DNA from: CAYUNA01 sp047629355
Lineage (GTDB): Bacteria; Bacteroidota; Bacteroidia; Chitinophagales; Saprospiraceae
Assembly (NCBI GenBank): GCA_047629355.1
Contig: JBLHWU010000143.1
Span: 1-17,424, forward strand
Reading direction: 5' to 3'
DNA length: 17,424 nucleotides
Position 1 is the stretch's first letter. Each line of letters starts with the position of its first letter. The position numbers were made by a program, and so were the translations under genes. Positions 6,002-15,200 of the stretch are shown piece by piece. The notes beneath the pieces are model-generated. The model was given only the letters and a program-made list of their open reading frames with translations, was not told the DNA's origin and did not search any database.

Positions 6002-8125
6002 TCAAATATCCTTCATCGACAACTGCACCCGATTCCGCTGCAAATCAACCCCTGTCACCCTCACCTGCACCTCTTGCGAAACACTCACCACATCCGCCGG
6101 ATTCTTCACAAATTTATTTGCCAATTGAGAAATATGCACCAGCCCATCCTGCTTCACACCAATATCCACAAATGCCCCAAAATTAGTCACATTCGTCACA
6201 ATACCTGGCACAACCATGCCTTCATGTAAATCTTCCATAGACTTAATTCCTGCCGCAAATTCAAACGATTTAGCTTCGCCACGCGGGTCTAATCCAGGCT
6301 TATCCAATTCTTTTAAGATATCATTCAAGGTCGGCAAACCAATCGTTTCCGTCACATATTTTTGCAAATCTAATTGCTTACGTACGTCAGAATTTTGAAT
6401 CAAATCACTGACCGAAACGCCTAAATCCTTCGCCATTTGTTCAACGATATGGTAACTTTCAGGGTGAACTGCCGTATTGTCCAATGAATTCTTTCCTTCT
6501 CGAATCCGCAAAAAACCAGCACATTGTTCAAAGGCTTTTTCGCCCATTCGTGGCACTTTTTTCAATTGCTTTCGCGAAATAAACGTCCCATTTTCTGCTC
6601 TGAATTCAACAATATTTTTAGCTAAAGTCGGGCCCAAACCGGACACATAAGTCAACAAATGCTTACTCGCCGTATTCAAATTAATGCCCACTGAATTCAC
6701 ACAACTTTCCACCACACGTCCCAAACTTTCCTTCAATTTCGCCTGATTCACATCGTGCTGATATTGCCCAACGCCAATAGATTTTGCATCAATTTTCACC
6801 AACTCCGCCAAAGGGTCCATCAATCGCCGCGCAATCGACACCGACCCACGTACAGTTATATCTTCTTTTGGAAACTCCTCTCTCGCAATCGCAGATGCCG
6901 AATAAATCGACGCCCCACTTTCATTGACCATAAAGACCTCAACCGAATGCGAAAATTTAATTTTTTGACACAAAGCCATCGTCTCCCGCCCTGCTGTTCC
7001 ATTTCCAATCGCAATCGCTTCTACTTTATACTTTTCCACCAAGTCTTTCAACTTTTGAATCGCTCCATATTCGTCCGATTGTGGCGGGTGCGGATAGATT
7101 GCGGTATTGTATTTCAAATCACCACTTTCATCCAAAACCACTAATTTACAACCTGACCGAAAACCAGGATCAAGCCCTAAAACCCGTTTTTGACCAACCG
7201 GTGCAGCCAATAATAACTGCCGTAAGTTTTTCACAAACACCTCAATCGCTTCATCATCCGCAGCAGCTTTCGCCAAATTTCTAAATTCCGTCTCAATTGA
7301 CGGTGCAATCAAGCGTTTATAGCCATCTTCTAAGGCAAGCTTCACTTGTCCTGCTGTTTCGTTTCTTTCTTTTAAAATATCCCGTTCCAACCGGTACATC
7401 ACTTCTTCCACATCTGGTTCGATAGAAACCCGTAGAAAATTCTCCGTTTCTCCTCGCAACATCGCCAAAAGTCGATGCGACGGACACTTATTTAATCTTT
7501 CAGAATAAGCGAAATAATCTCGATACTTCGCTCCTTCTTCCTCCTTATTTCTTGCGACTTTACAATTGATAAATGCACTTTTTTCAAAGGCAAATCGGAC
7601 CATATTCCGCACATTTTCACCAACCGCCAACCACTCCGCAATAATGTCTCGCGCGCCCTGCAAAGCATCCTCCTTCGTCGCCACATCCCCTTTCACAAAT
7701 TGGTCAGCCAAGCGGTTAACATCACCACTTTTTTGCATAAAAAGGACCTGCGCCAAAGGTTCAAGACCCAATTCAATGGCCTTCACACCACGCGTTTTGC
7801 GCTTCTGCTTGTAGGGCAAATAAATATCCTCCATTTCTGTCGGATTCCAGCAATTTTCGATACGTTTTTTAAGTTCTGGCGTGAGTTTGCCTTGCTCTCC
7901 AATAGCATTTAGAATAGTCTCTCGGCGTTTGTCCAAGTCTTCTAACTTCTTCAGTTCTGTCTGAATGTCAGCGACTTGTACCTCGTCCAATGAACCTGTA
8001 ACTTCTTTTCGATACCGCGAAATAAATGGAATAGATGCTCCTTCATTGAGCAGATTGACGGTGGCAATAACTTGGCGAACACCAATATTTAGTTTGCCCG
8101 AAATAAGATTTGTGTAAGTTGTCAT
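6002..8125 (-). CDS. tex: Tex family RNA-binding transcription accessory protein
   Basis: The 707-residue protein has the full Tex order. A helical N-terminal Tex region (about 1-190) includes the conserved ISRYRKEVTGSLDEVQ (35-50). A YqgF/RNase H-like domain (about 313-450) includes GLDPGFRSG (317-325), GNGTAGRET (374-382) and SASAIAREEFP (409-419). Then come SIGVGQYQHDV (449-459), paired helix-hairpin-helix motifs (about 480-545, GINLNTASKHLLTYVSGLG) and a C-terminal S1 domain (about 634-707, TNFGAFVDIGVKQDGLVHIS). Tex is a cytoplasmic nucleic-acid-binding protein linked to transcription and RNA metabolism. The protein stops right at the end of S1, without the extra tail of many proteobacterial homologues. 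It lies 93 bases downstream of topA on the same strand, with two hairpins between them. Confidence 0.95.
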   Translation of the reverse strand: MTTYTNLISGKLNIGVRQVIATVNLLNEGASIPFISRYRKEVTGSLDEVQVADIQTELKKLEDLDKRRETILNAIGEQGKLTPELKKRIENCWNPTEMEDIYLPYKQKRKTRGVKAIELGLEPLAQVLFMQKSGDVNRLADQFVKGDVATKEDALQGARDIIAEWLAVGENVRNMVRFAFEKSAFINCKVARNKEEEGAKYRDYFAYSERLNKCPSHRLLAMLRGETENFLRVSIEPDVEEVMYRLERDILKERNETAGQVKLALEDGYKRLIAPSIETEFRNLAKAAADDEAIEVFVKNLRQLLLAAPVGQKRVLGLDPGFRSGCKLVVLDESGDLKYNTAIYPHPPQSDEYGAIQKLKDLVEKYKVEAIAIGNGTAGRETMALCQKIKFSHSVEVFMVNESGASIYSASAIAREEFPKEDITVRGSVSIARRLMDPLAELVKIDAKSIGVGQYQHDVNQAKLKESLGRVVESCVNSVGINLNTASKHLLTYVSGLGPTLAKNIVEFRAENGTFISRKQLKKVPRMGEKAFEQCAGFLRIREGKNSLDNTAVHPESYHIVEQMAKDLGVSVSDLIQNSDVRKQLDLQKYVTETIGLPTLNDILKELDKPGLDPRGEAKSFEFAAGIKSMEDLHEGMVVPGIVTNVTNFGAFVDIGVKQDGLVHISQLANKFVKNPADVVSVSQEVQVRVTGVDLQRNRVQLSMKDI

Positions 8126-8130
8126 AGTAA

Positions 8131-8155
8131 GTTTACTAACGATGAGCTAGTAAAC
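8131..8155. repeat. 8-bp perfect hairpin just upstream of tex
   Basis: GTTTACTA (8131-8138) and TAGTAAAC (8148-8155) are perfect inverted complements with a 9-base loop. On the minus strand this hairpin ends only five bases before the tex start codon, so if transcribed it could hinder ribosome access. Confidence 0.5.
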
Positions 8156-8156
8156 G

Positions 8157-8192
8157 ATGAATGATGAATTCGTCGCCAAATTCATCATTCAT
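8157..8192. repeat. 14-bp perfect hairpin in the topA-tex gap
   Basis: ATGAATGATGAATT (8157-8170) and AATTCATCATTCAT (8179-8192) are perfect inverted complements around the 8-base loop CGTCGCCA. The arms are made of GATGAAT-type units, which also appear beyond the hairpin (ACTCATCATTC at 8201-8211). No T-run follows on the minus strand, so a standard terminator of topA is unlikely; a processing site or attenuating structure is possible. Confidence 0.6.
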
Positions 8193-8218
8193 TATTTATA
8201 ACTCATCATTCAAAAAAG

Positions 8219-10798
8219 TTATTTCTTCTTCGCAGCAGGCTTCTTCTTCACTGCTGCTTTCTTCTTCTTAGCAGGCTTTTTCTTTTCATCAAATGCACCT
8301 TTGTACTCCGCTTCTACCAATTTCTTGACGTCTTCCAACGTCAATTCTTTAGCTTGTTCTGGAGTCACTCGTTCGTCATCTCGCTTTGGCAATTTGACGT
8401 TCAATTTTTTCCATTTAATGAATGGTCCCCAACGTCCGTTTTGTACCGATAAATCCAAATCTTCCCATTGGTGGATGTAACGATTCGCTTCTTTTTCAAT
8501 TTTATTACCAATCAATTCATGAGAATCTTCCACTGATAAATTTTCGAAATCATACCGCTTGGGTACGTTGACGAAATATTTATCGTATTTCAAAAATGGT
8601 CCAAAACGCCCTTTTCCTTTGGTGTAAGGAATACCTTTATAAGTACCAACGGGCTTATCTGCTTCTTGCTTTTCCAGAATCAATTCCTGTGCGCGCTCCA
8701 TTGTGATATTGAATGGGTCTTCGCCACGCGGAATCGACACGTATTTTTCATCATGCTTCACATACGGGCCAAATCGACCAACCGCAATCACGACTTCTGT
8801 TTCTTGAAAATCACCTAAAGTTTTCGGCAAATCGAAGCATTTCATCGCTTCTGCAAAAGTGATGGTTTCCAAAGTTTGACCAAATCCGAAATTACCATAT
8901 TTAGGCTTTTCATCTTCACCCAACTCATCTTTTACTCCAATTTGAACCATTGGACGTCCGAATTTATTCATCCGAACCAATACCGTATTGCCAGATTCAG
9001 GGTCAGTTCCAAGAATTCTTTCCCCAGATTCTCGACCTGCTTTTTCCAAAGTTTCTACAACATCTTCATGGAATGGCTTATAAAATTCTGCCATCATCGT
9101 CTGCCATTTCACGTCTCCGTTTGCAATTTCATCAAACTGTTTTTCAACCGCAGCTGTAAAGCCATAATCCATGACGTCGTCAAAGTTTTTCGCTAAGAAA
9201 TCCGTCACAACTTTACCCATATCTGTGGAAATTAGGCGGTTTTTAATCGCACCTGTCATCTCCGTTTTAGTCTCTTTTTTGACCTGATTCTTTGCCAAAG
9301 TCATCAAGCTATATTCCCGTTCTACACCATCCCGAGAATCCTTGATTACATAGCCTCTTTTAGGTTCCATAATCCGGCTAATCGTCGGTGCATAAGTTGA
9401 CGGACGACCAATGCCCAACTCCTCTAATTTCTTAACCAAGCCCGCTTCTGTATACCGTGCTGGAGGGCGTGTAAATCGCTCAATAGCAGTCATTTGTGCT
9501 AAGTCTAATCCTTGTCCAACTTTCAATGGAGGCAAGATTCCTTTTGCATCATCATCTTCGTCATCATCATCTTTTGACTCAATATATACCTTTAGGAAAC
9601 CGTCAAATTTCAAGACCTCCCCAGTTGCATTTAAATTTTCACCTGGCATAGAAGAAACACCAATTTTTACCGTCGTTTTTTCCAATTGAGCTTCTGCCAT
9701 TTGCGAAGCAATCGTTCGCTTCCAAATCAATTCATACAGTCGCTGCTCATCCCGTGTCATTGCAACCGTATTCTTAGTAATATCTGTTGGTCGAATGGCT
9801 TCGTGAGCCTCCTGAGCATTGTCTTTTTTAGTTTTAAAACGACGAGTAAATAAGTACTTTTGACCAAAACTCTTCACAATTTCATCCGCAATATTTTGCA
9901 AAGCAGTTTCACTCAAATTAACCGAATCGGTACGCATATAAGTAATGTGTCCCGCTTCATATAACTTCTGTGCCACGCCCATCGTTCGACGAACGGCAAA
10001 GCCCAATTTCCGACTTGCTTCTTGTTGTAAAGTTGAGGTAGTAAACGGTGCAGTTGGCTTCCGTTTCAAGGGTTTGATTAAAATATCGTCAATTTTAAAA
10101 GAAGCATTGACACATTTATTTAAAAAGGTTTCAGCATCACCTTTTTCATCATAACGCGCTGGCAATTCTGCTGCTAATTCAACATGTTTGCCATCTTTTA
10201 AAACATTAAAAATTGCGTTGATTCGATAAAAAGGTGATGATTTAAAATCTTGAATCTCCCGCTCTCGTTCTACAACCAAACGCACGGTCACCGATTGTAC
10301 CCGACCTGCTGATAAACCTGTTTTAACCTTTCTCCACAACAATCCTGACAGTTCAAATCCTACCAATCTATCTAAAATCCGACGGGCCTGCTGCGCATCC
10401 ACCAAATTCAAATCAACCGTCCGTGGCTGCTTTACGGCATTCTCAATCGCCGACTTCGTAATTTCTCGGAATACAATTCGCTTTGTTGTTTTTGGGTCTA
10501 ATCCTAACAATTCACACAAGTGCCATGAAATTGCCTCTCCCTCGCGGTCTTCATCCGTCGCGAGCCAAACGTGGTCCACTTTCGCGACCCATTCTTTCAA
10601 TTCTTTAACCACTTTCGTTTTATCAGGTGACACTACATACTTTGGCTTAAAACCATTTTCAATATCAACGGCATTTTCCTTTTTCGGCAAATCACGGACG
10701 TGACCGTAACTTGATTTGACCTTAAAGTCTTTACCAAGATATTTTTCAATCGTTTTCGCTTTTGCAGGTGACTCCACTATGAGCAGGTTCGATGGCAT
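8219..10798 (-). CDS. topA: DNA topoisomerase I (type IA)
   Basis: The 859-residue enzyme relaxes negative supercoils through a 5'-phosphotyrosine intermediate. The Toprim domain shows LLIVESPAKAKT (Glu9) and ATDEDREGEAISWHL with Asp82, Asp84 and Glu86, the Mg ligands. The strand-passage core has GLSAGRVQSV (161-170) and the active-site Tyr287 in HITYMRTDS. An acidic run (DDDDEDDD) interrupts the core at about 9553-9576. The C-terminal half lacks the CxxC zinc ribbons of E. coli TopA. Instead it has at least three repeats of the form GRFGPYVKHDEKYVSIP, GRFGPFLKYDKYFVNVP and GRWGPFIKWKKLNVKLP, then a lysine/alanine/proline tail (KKKPAKKKKAAVKKKPAAKK). The frame is open back to 10852, but the extra 18 residues are unlike the family, so the ATG before PSNLLIVES is chosen. 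It is upstream of tex. Confidence 0.97.
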   Translation of the reverse strand: MPSNLLIVESPAKAKTIEKYLGKDFKVKSSYGHVRDLPKKENAVDIENGFKPKYVVSPDKTKVVKELKEWVAKVDHVWLATDEDREGEAISWHLCELLGLDPKTTKRIVFREITKSAIENAVKQPRTVDLNLVDAQQARRILDRLVGFELSGLLWRKVKTGLSAGRVQSVTVRLVVEREREIQDFKSSPFYRINAIFNVLKDGKHVELAAELPARYDEKGDAETFLNKCVNASFKIDDILIKPLKRKPTAPFTTSTLQQEASRKLGFAVRRTMGVAQKLYEAGHITYMRTDSVNLSETALQNIADEIVKSFGQKYLFTRRFKTKKDNAQEAHEAIRPTDITKNTVAMTRDEQRLYELIWKRTIASQMAEAQLEKTTVKIGVSSMPGENLNATGEVLKFDGFLKVYIESKDDDDEDDDAKGILPPLKVGQGLDLAQMTAIERFTRPPARYTEAGLVKKLEELGIGRPSTYAPTISRIMEPKRGYVIKDSRDGVEREYSLMTLAKNQVKKETKTEMTGAIKNRLISTDMGKVVTDFLAKNFDDVMDYGFTAAVEKQFDEIANGDVKWQTMMAEFYKPFHEDVVETLEKAGRESGERILGTDPESGNTVLVRMNKFGRPMVQIGVKDELGEDEKPKYGNFGFGQTLETITFAEAMKCFDLPKTLGDFQETEVVIAVGRFGPYVKHDEKYVSIPRGEDPFNITMERAQELILEKQEADKPVGTYKGIPYTKGKGRFGPFLKYDKYFVNVPKRYDFENLSVEDSHELIGNKIEKEANRYIHQWEDLDLSVQNGRWGPFIKWKKLNVKLPKRDDERVTPEQAKELTLEDVKKLVEAEYKGAFDEKKKPAKKKKAAVKKKPAAKKK

Positions 10799-10969
10799 GT
10801 GTATCTTTTTGGGTCTTTGGCTTTTGACTTTTGTGCTTTGACAGGTTTGCAATCAAAGACAAAAGGCTAAAAATTCTAAAGACTATTATATATATATGTC
10901 AGACATTTTTTTTAGTAAAAAGTCACATTTGGAACTTCCAATAGAGGACTGATAAAAAAAAATGCACTG

Positions 10970-10977
10970 CAAAAGTA
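10970..10977 (-). promoter_or_regulatory. candidate -7 element of topA (proximal)
   Basis: Read on the minus strand: TACTTTTG, matching TAnnTTTG. It implies a leader of about 165 bases before the topA ATG. A second match, TACCTTTG, lies 18 bases further upstream (10988-10995). The TTTG of that upstream box is too close to serve as its -33 element. Confidence 0.45.
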
Positions 10978-10987
10978 TAAATTTAAA

Positions 10988-10995
10988 CAAAGGTA
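10988..10995 (-). promoter_or_regulatory. candidate -7 element of topA (distal)
   Basis: Read on the minus strand: TACCTTTG, a full match to TAnnTTTG and the same octamer as the DUF1573 promoter box. It may be an alternative start for topA. No -33 element is obvious. Confidence 0.4.
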
Positions 10996-11112
10996 AAGCC
11001 ACTTTTTTTTTTAGGTAACGAAAAATAGATAGGATCTTGTGCGTTTGATAAAAAAAAGGTAGTCAATTATTTACTTTAATTTACATTATTTAAAGCGTTG
11101 ATATTCAATTAT

Positions 11113-11292
11113 TTATTTCATTAATTTCAAATTCGCAGGACAGCGTTTGCAACGTTTTCCTTTTTTAAATTTTTTACAGCACTTTTTTTTCAATTTCTTT
11201 CCCTGAACAATGGGTAAGGCAAATGGTAAGCGCACATTTGCGAAAATATCAGTAACCTCGGAATGGTTATTTTTCTGTAAACTCATGGACAT
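11113..11292 (-). CDS. small Cys/Lys-rich protein of unknown function
   Basis: A 59-residue frame begins at the ATG at 11292 (a second in-frame ATG lies at 11286) and ends at TAA 11113-11115. The N-terminal half is ordinary (MSMSLQKNNHSEVTDIFANV). The C-terminal half is very basic with four cysteines: KKLKKKCCKKFKKGKRCKRC followed by PANLKLMK. The CC-x11-C-x2-C arrangement suggests a small metal- or nucleic-acid-binding knuckle, and from memory similar CCKKYKKGKxCKxCP tails occur in small hypothetical proteins of Bacteroidota. A good -7 box (TACTTTTG) lies 15 bases before the first ATG, which would give a nearly leaderless mRNA and supports a real gene. It lies between topA and the DUF6794-like gene, all on the minus strand. 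Function unknown. Confidence 0.72.
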   Translation of the reverse strand: MSMSLQKNNHSEVTDIFANVRLPFALPIVQGKKLKKKCCKKFKKGKRCKRCPANLKLMK

Positions 11293-11306
11293 TTATATTT
11301 ATGCCG

Positions 11307-11314
11307 CAAAAGTA
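11307..11314 (-). promoter_or_regulatory. -7 element of the small Cys/Lys-rich protein gene
   Basis: On the minus strand the bases are TACTTTTG, matching TAnnTTTG, 14 bases from the first ATG. Transcription would start about seven bases downstream of the box, leaving a very short leader. No -33 TTTG is evident. Confidence 0.5.
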
Positions 11315-11365
11315 ATACTTATTTAGATTAAATAAAAATAACCTTTTGTTATTTTTATTTTTTCC

Positions 11366-11425
11366 TTCCGAACAGCGGTTTGTCATTCCTCTACTACGGT
11401 CGGAATGACAAACTACTGTTTGGAA
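11366..11425. repeat. 24-bp inverted repeat of the GTCATTCC...GGAATGAC type
   Basis: The left arm (11366-11389, ending GTTTGTCATTCC) and right arm (11402-11425, beginning GGAATGACAAAC) pair over 24 positions with three mismatches, around a 12-base loop TCTACTACGGTC. Weaker pairing continues outward through the A/T-rich flanks. Read on the minus strand the core is GTCATTCCGACCGTAGTAGA then GGAATGAC, resembling dispersed intergenic repeats common in Bacteroidota genomes. It sits 10 bases past the stop of the DUF6794-like gene and may act as its transcript end, although no T-run follows. Confidence 0.6.
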
Positions 11426-11434
11426 TGAAAAAAA

Positions 11435-11956
11435 TCATCCTCCGCCCTCACGTGTTCGCGTCTGTTGATGCAAAATCTCGCCGCTATTTATCAATTCTTC
11501 TTTTTCTTTATTCTGCTTTTCATGAAATATATTCATCAATTCCTTGATGTCCAAAAACTTCATATTCAAATTTCGATGATAAGCAATAATGATGAAGCGC
11601 GCCATATCTTCAGGATGATAAATCCCCAAGTCCTTAATATAAGCAGAGAGGCGCGAACCTGCATAAAAGCCCCAATTGTGAATCATCCAGCGTCCAAAAC
11701 TATAGAATAATTGGTCAGCGACTTGATCTTCAGGGTAAGCTTTAAAACCAATTTTAGACTCCGCATCAATCTTCCGGTTGAGTTCAATGAAAGCATCTGT
11801 TAAGTCCTTTGGAATGTATACCCCGTGTAAGACATCCTTGCGAATTCGACGCTCGTAGGCTTTTTCAAATTCGGCTTGATTCCCCGCTGGTTTTTGAGCA
11901 AAACCAGTCATTGAGAAAATCGCTATTAATAAAGAGGTAAAGATTTTTTGCAGCAT
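11435..11956 (-). CDS. secreted DUF6794-like protein
   Basis: The 173-residue product has a signal peptide (MLQKIFTSLLIAIFSMTGFA, cleaved near FAQ, residue 21), so it is exported. The central block, from about residue 48, has IPKDLTDAFIELNRKID, then FGRWMIHNWGFYAGSRLSAY (about 87-106) and KDLGIYHPEDM (about 107-117) followed by YHRNLN. From memory the W-x-NNWGLW-GSRL-x-LGIxHPDDM pattern belongs to the DUF6794 family of Bacteroidota, which has no known function. The C-terminus (about 130-173) is charged and probably helical, ending in a Gly-rich stretch. It is divergent from the large FG-GAP lipoprotein, and a -7 box lies about 32 bases upstream. Confidence 0.75.
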   Translation of the reverse strand: MLQKIFTSLLIAIFSMTGFAQKPAGNQAEFEKAYERRIRKDVLHGVYIPKDLTDAFIELNRKIDAESKIGFKAYPEDQVADQLFYSFGRWMIHNWGFYAGSRLSAYIKDLGIYHPEDMARFIIIAYHRNLNMKFLDIKELMNIFHEKQNKEKEELINSGEILHQQTRTREGGG

Positions 11957-11987
11957 TTCTTTGTTGATAAAATGATTAAACGGTCGG

Positions 11988-11995
11988 CAAATTTA
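11988..11995 (-). promoter_or_regulatory. -7 element of the DUF6794-like gene
   Basis: On the minus strand: TAAATTTG, matching TAnnTTTG, about 32 bases before the start codon. No convincing -33 box is present at 19-21 bases. Confidence 0.5.
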
Positions 11996-12162
11996 GGGAT
12001 TTATTAAAACAGCAGCGACTATATTTATAGCAATACCATTTTATTAACGCAATTAACAAAACAAGTTACATTTATAATTAGAAAGAAGCTTGATTTTTTA
12101 AAATGTGCGCCTCAACAATGAATGCGCCCTCTTAAAATTAAAGTAGTTCAAATAACGTATAC

Positions 12163-12190
12163 TTGAAATGGGTTATTTTCTTTACTTTCG
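12163..12190 (+). promoter_or_regulatory. candidate promoter of the FG-GAP/UnbV lipoprotein gene
   Basis: TACTTTCG (12183-12190) is a near match to TAnnTTTG, and TTG (12163-12165) lies 17 bases upstream as a partial -33 element. A transcript from here would have a leader of about 60 bases. Confidence 0.4.
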
Positions 12191-12255
12191 CCGATATTAT
12201 TTAATCAAATACTTGATAATTCCTTGATTTTTAAAGTATTTATACATTTTTAATA

Positions 12256-15200
12256 ATGAAAAGTATCTATTTCAAAATTACAATCCTTTGCGCATTTACA
12301 GGTTTTTTTCTTTTTTCTATTGGCTGTGGTCAAGAAGAAAAAACAACCGAAGCTATTGTTGAAAAACAACCTGAAAAAGTGGTAGAAATTCCAGAAAATG
12401 CCCTTTTTGAATTAATTGCACCCGAGGATTCAGGCGTCAATTTTACCAATAACATTACGGAGAATCATCAGATAAATATCATCACCAACTCCTATATTTA
12501 TAATGGCGGAGGCGTGGCAATTCTGGATGTGAACAACGATGGTTTACAGGATATTTATTTTACCAGTTCGCAGAAAAGCAATAAATTATATTTAAATAAA
12601 GGCAATTTTAAATTTGAAGATGTTACGGATGCCTATGGGGTTGGTGCAAAAATTGGCTTTAAAACGGGCGTTACTGTCGTCGATATCAATGCAGATGGTT
12701 GGCAAGACTTGTATGTTTGTCGGTCAGGAACGGATGTTTCGCAACAAGGATTGGCGATGCGGCAAAATCTTTTATTCGTCAACAATGGTGGTAAAAATTT
12801 TACAGAAGAAGCGCAAAAATATGGAATTGCGGACGCTTCGGCTTCCAATCATGGTAACTTTTTCGATTATGATTTAGATGGCGATTTGGATTTATATGTA
12901 ATGAATCATCCAATTGAATTTTCGACCGTTAATAAAATATCTGCTCAACAGAATACAGACGGGACTTTCACCCGCTTGACGGCTCCTCGCGATGCCTACG
13001 AATCTGACAAATTATTTAAAAACAACGGCAATGGAATTTTTACATTGCAAACCAACAGCGGTATTTCTAATCGTGCTTTTGGTTTGAGTTGTACCGTTTC
13101 TGATTTTAACGAAGATGGCTATCCTGACCTTTTTATTGGCAACGATTATATTGAACCAGATTTGTTGTATATCAATAATAAAAACGGGACTTTCACGGAC
13201 AAAGCAGCGAATTATTTTAGACATACGAGCAATCATACGATGGGTGTAGATATTGCAGATTTTAACAATGATGGGCGGGTTGATTTGGCAGCTTTAGATA
13301 TGATTTCTGAGGATAAATTGCGGCAAAAAAAGTTGATGTCCACCATGATGACTGACCGATATCGAACACTCGTCAAATATCATTATGGTCATCAAATCAT
13401 GCGTAATACACTACAAATGAACAACGGAAACGGTAGTTTTAGCGAGATTGGAACCTTGGCGGGCATGTCAGATACCGACTGGAGTTGGGCTTGTCTTTTT
13501 GCAGATTTTGACAATGATACCTACAAGGATTTATTCATTACAAATGGCTATAGACGAGATGTAACGGACTTGGATTATTTAAGTTACACCGTCGATTCTA
13601 TCAATCAAAGTGGTGGAATTACTTCGGCGCGTTTTCCTGATTTTAATGATTATCTAAAGCTCATTCCTTCGACCAAATTGCCGAATTATATGTATCAAAA
13701 TGATGGCGGAATTGGGTTTAATAAGGTGAGCAATGACTGGGGTCTTTCTCAGAAATCTTATTCGAATGGCGCGGCTTATGCTGATTTAGACAATGACGGA
13801 GATTTAGATTTGTTGGTCAATAATATTCATAGTCCAGCTTTTGTTTATCGAAATAAAGCAGAAGAAAAAGAAAGTAATAATTATTTGCAAATAAAATTAA
13901 AAGGCAGCACTAAAAACCCAAATGGAACAGGTGCTTCTGTCAAAATATCCCAAGGACAATCCATTCAATACCAAGAACTTACACCGACACGTGGGTTCTT
14001 TTCTTCCGTCGAATACTTGCTACATTTTGGTTTGGGAAATCAAGCAAAAATTGACAAAATAGAAGTAAACTGGGGAGATGGAAAGATGCAAACTTTAAAA
14101 ACCATTGAAGGCAATCAACGGTTGGTCATCAATCATAAGGATGCCAAAAAAGGTAATATTTCTAATAAAAAAGTTGCCGCTAAGTATTTTAAAAAATCTG
14201 CCCTTTCTGGCGTAGATTTTAACCATCAAGAAAATGCTTTTTCTGATTTTGACCGAGAAGGTTTAATCCCTCATAAATTGTCGAACATTGGGCCATCTTT
14301 GGCAATTGGTGATGTAAACAATGATGGCTTAGAAGATTTTTTCATAGGCAATGGCGCAGGATTTAATGCCGCTCTTTTTGTGCAAAAAAAGAATGCCACC
14401 TTTCAAAAAAAGTCCGTCGCAACCTGGATTGAAGATGCTCGTTTTGAAGATGTAGCTGCCACGTTTTTTGATGCAGATGGAGATAAAGACCTTGATTTAT
14501 ATGTAGTCAGTGGCGGGAATGCCCAAAATCCGAATGCTGAGAACTATCAAGATAGATTGTATTTCAATGATGGAAACGGTAATTTCTCAAAAAGCGAAAA
14601 TTCATTACCGCAAATACTATCAAGTGGTGCTTCTGTGGCAGCACATGATTTTGATAAAGATGGCGACCTTGACTTGGTGGTTGGTGGACGGACGTTGCCG
14701 GGGCAATATCCGACAAGTCCGCGTAGTTTTTTATTAGCAAACAATGGTGGAAAATTTACGGATGTCACTGCACAAAAGGTACCTGATTTACAAAATATTG
14801 GGATGGTTTCAGATATGATTTGGGCGAATGTTGATGGTGACGAAGATGCGGAATTATTAATCGTTGGCGAGTGGATGCCTTTGACCATTTTTAACGTTAA
14901 AAACGGGCAGTTTCAGAAAAAAGAAATTCCCAATTCAACGGGCTGGTGGAACTGTTTGGAAGCGGCTGATTTTGATGGAGATGGCGACCTTGATTTGGTG
15001 GCTGGAAATGAGGGATTGAATAATCGTTTTCATGCGACAACCACAGAACCACTGCAATTGTACGCCAAAGATTTTGACAACAATGGAGCAGTTGACCCAA
15101 TTTTGGTGGAGTATTTTAAGGGAAAGCCCTACCCTGTTGCGTCGCGTAATAGTTTGATAAAACAATTGCCGATTTTGAAAAAGAAATTTGTTCGGCATGA

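Larger units (their letters stand above)
10799..11112. other. non-coding leader and promoter region of topA
   Basis: No gene is supported here. It contains the topA 5' flank with a TA-dinucleotide run (10886-10897), two -7-type boxes on the minus strand, and several homopolymer tracts (A9 near 10954 and T10 near 11002). Adjacent TTTTGACTTTTG-like units lie at 10812-10840. Confidence 0.5.
11957..12255. other. divergent promoter region, non-coding
   Basis: There are no genes in these 299 bases. They carry the -7 box of the DUF6794-like gene on the left and the promoter of the FG-GAP lipoprotein gene on the right, with AT-rich filler between. Nothing else of note was found. Confidence 0.5.

Noticed and set aside
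10799..10852. 18-residue N-terminal extension of topA
   Set aside because: TopA proteins start directly before the LLIVESPAKA strand; the extension derives from repetitive leader sequence.
11011..11030. TTAGGTAACGAAAAATAGAT as a third copy of the motif seen at 4081 and 17093
   Set aside because: Only TA-GTAACG and a run of A followed by TAG are shared, with a gap, in very AT-rich DNA; chance similarity is likely.
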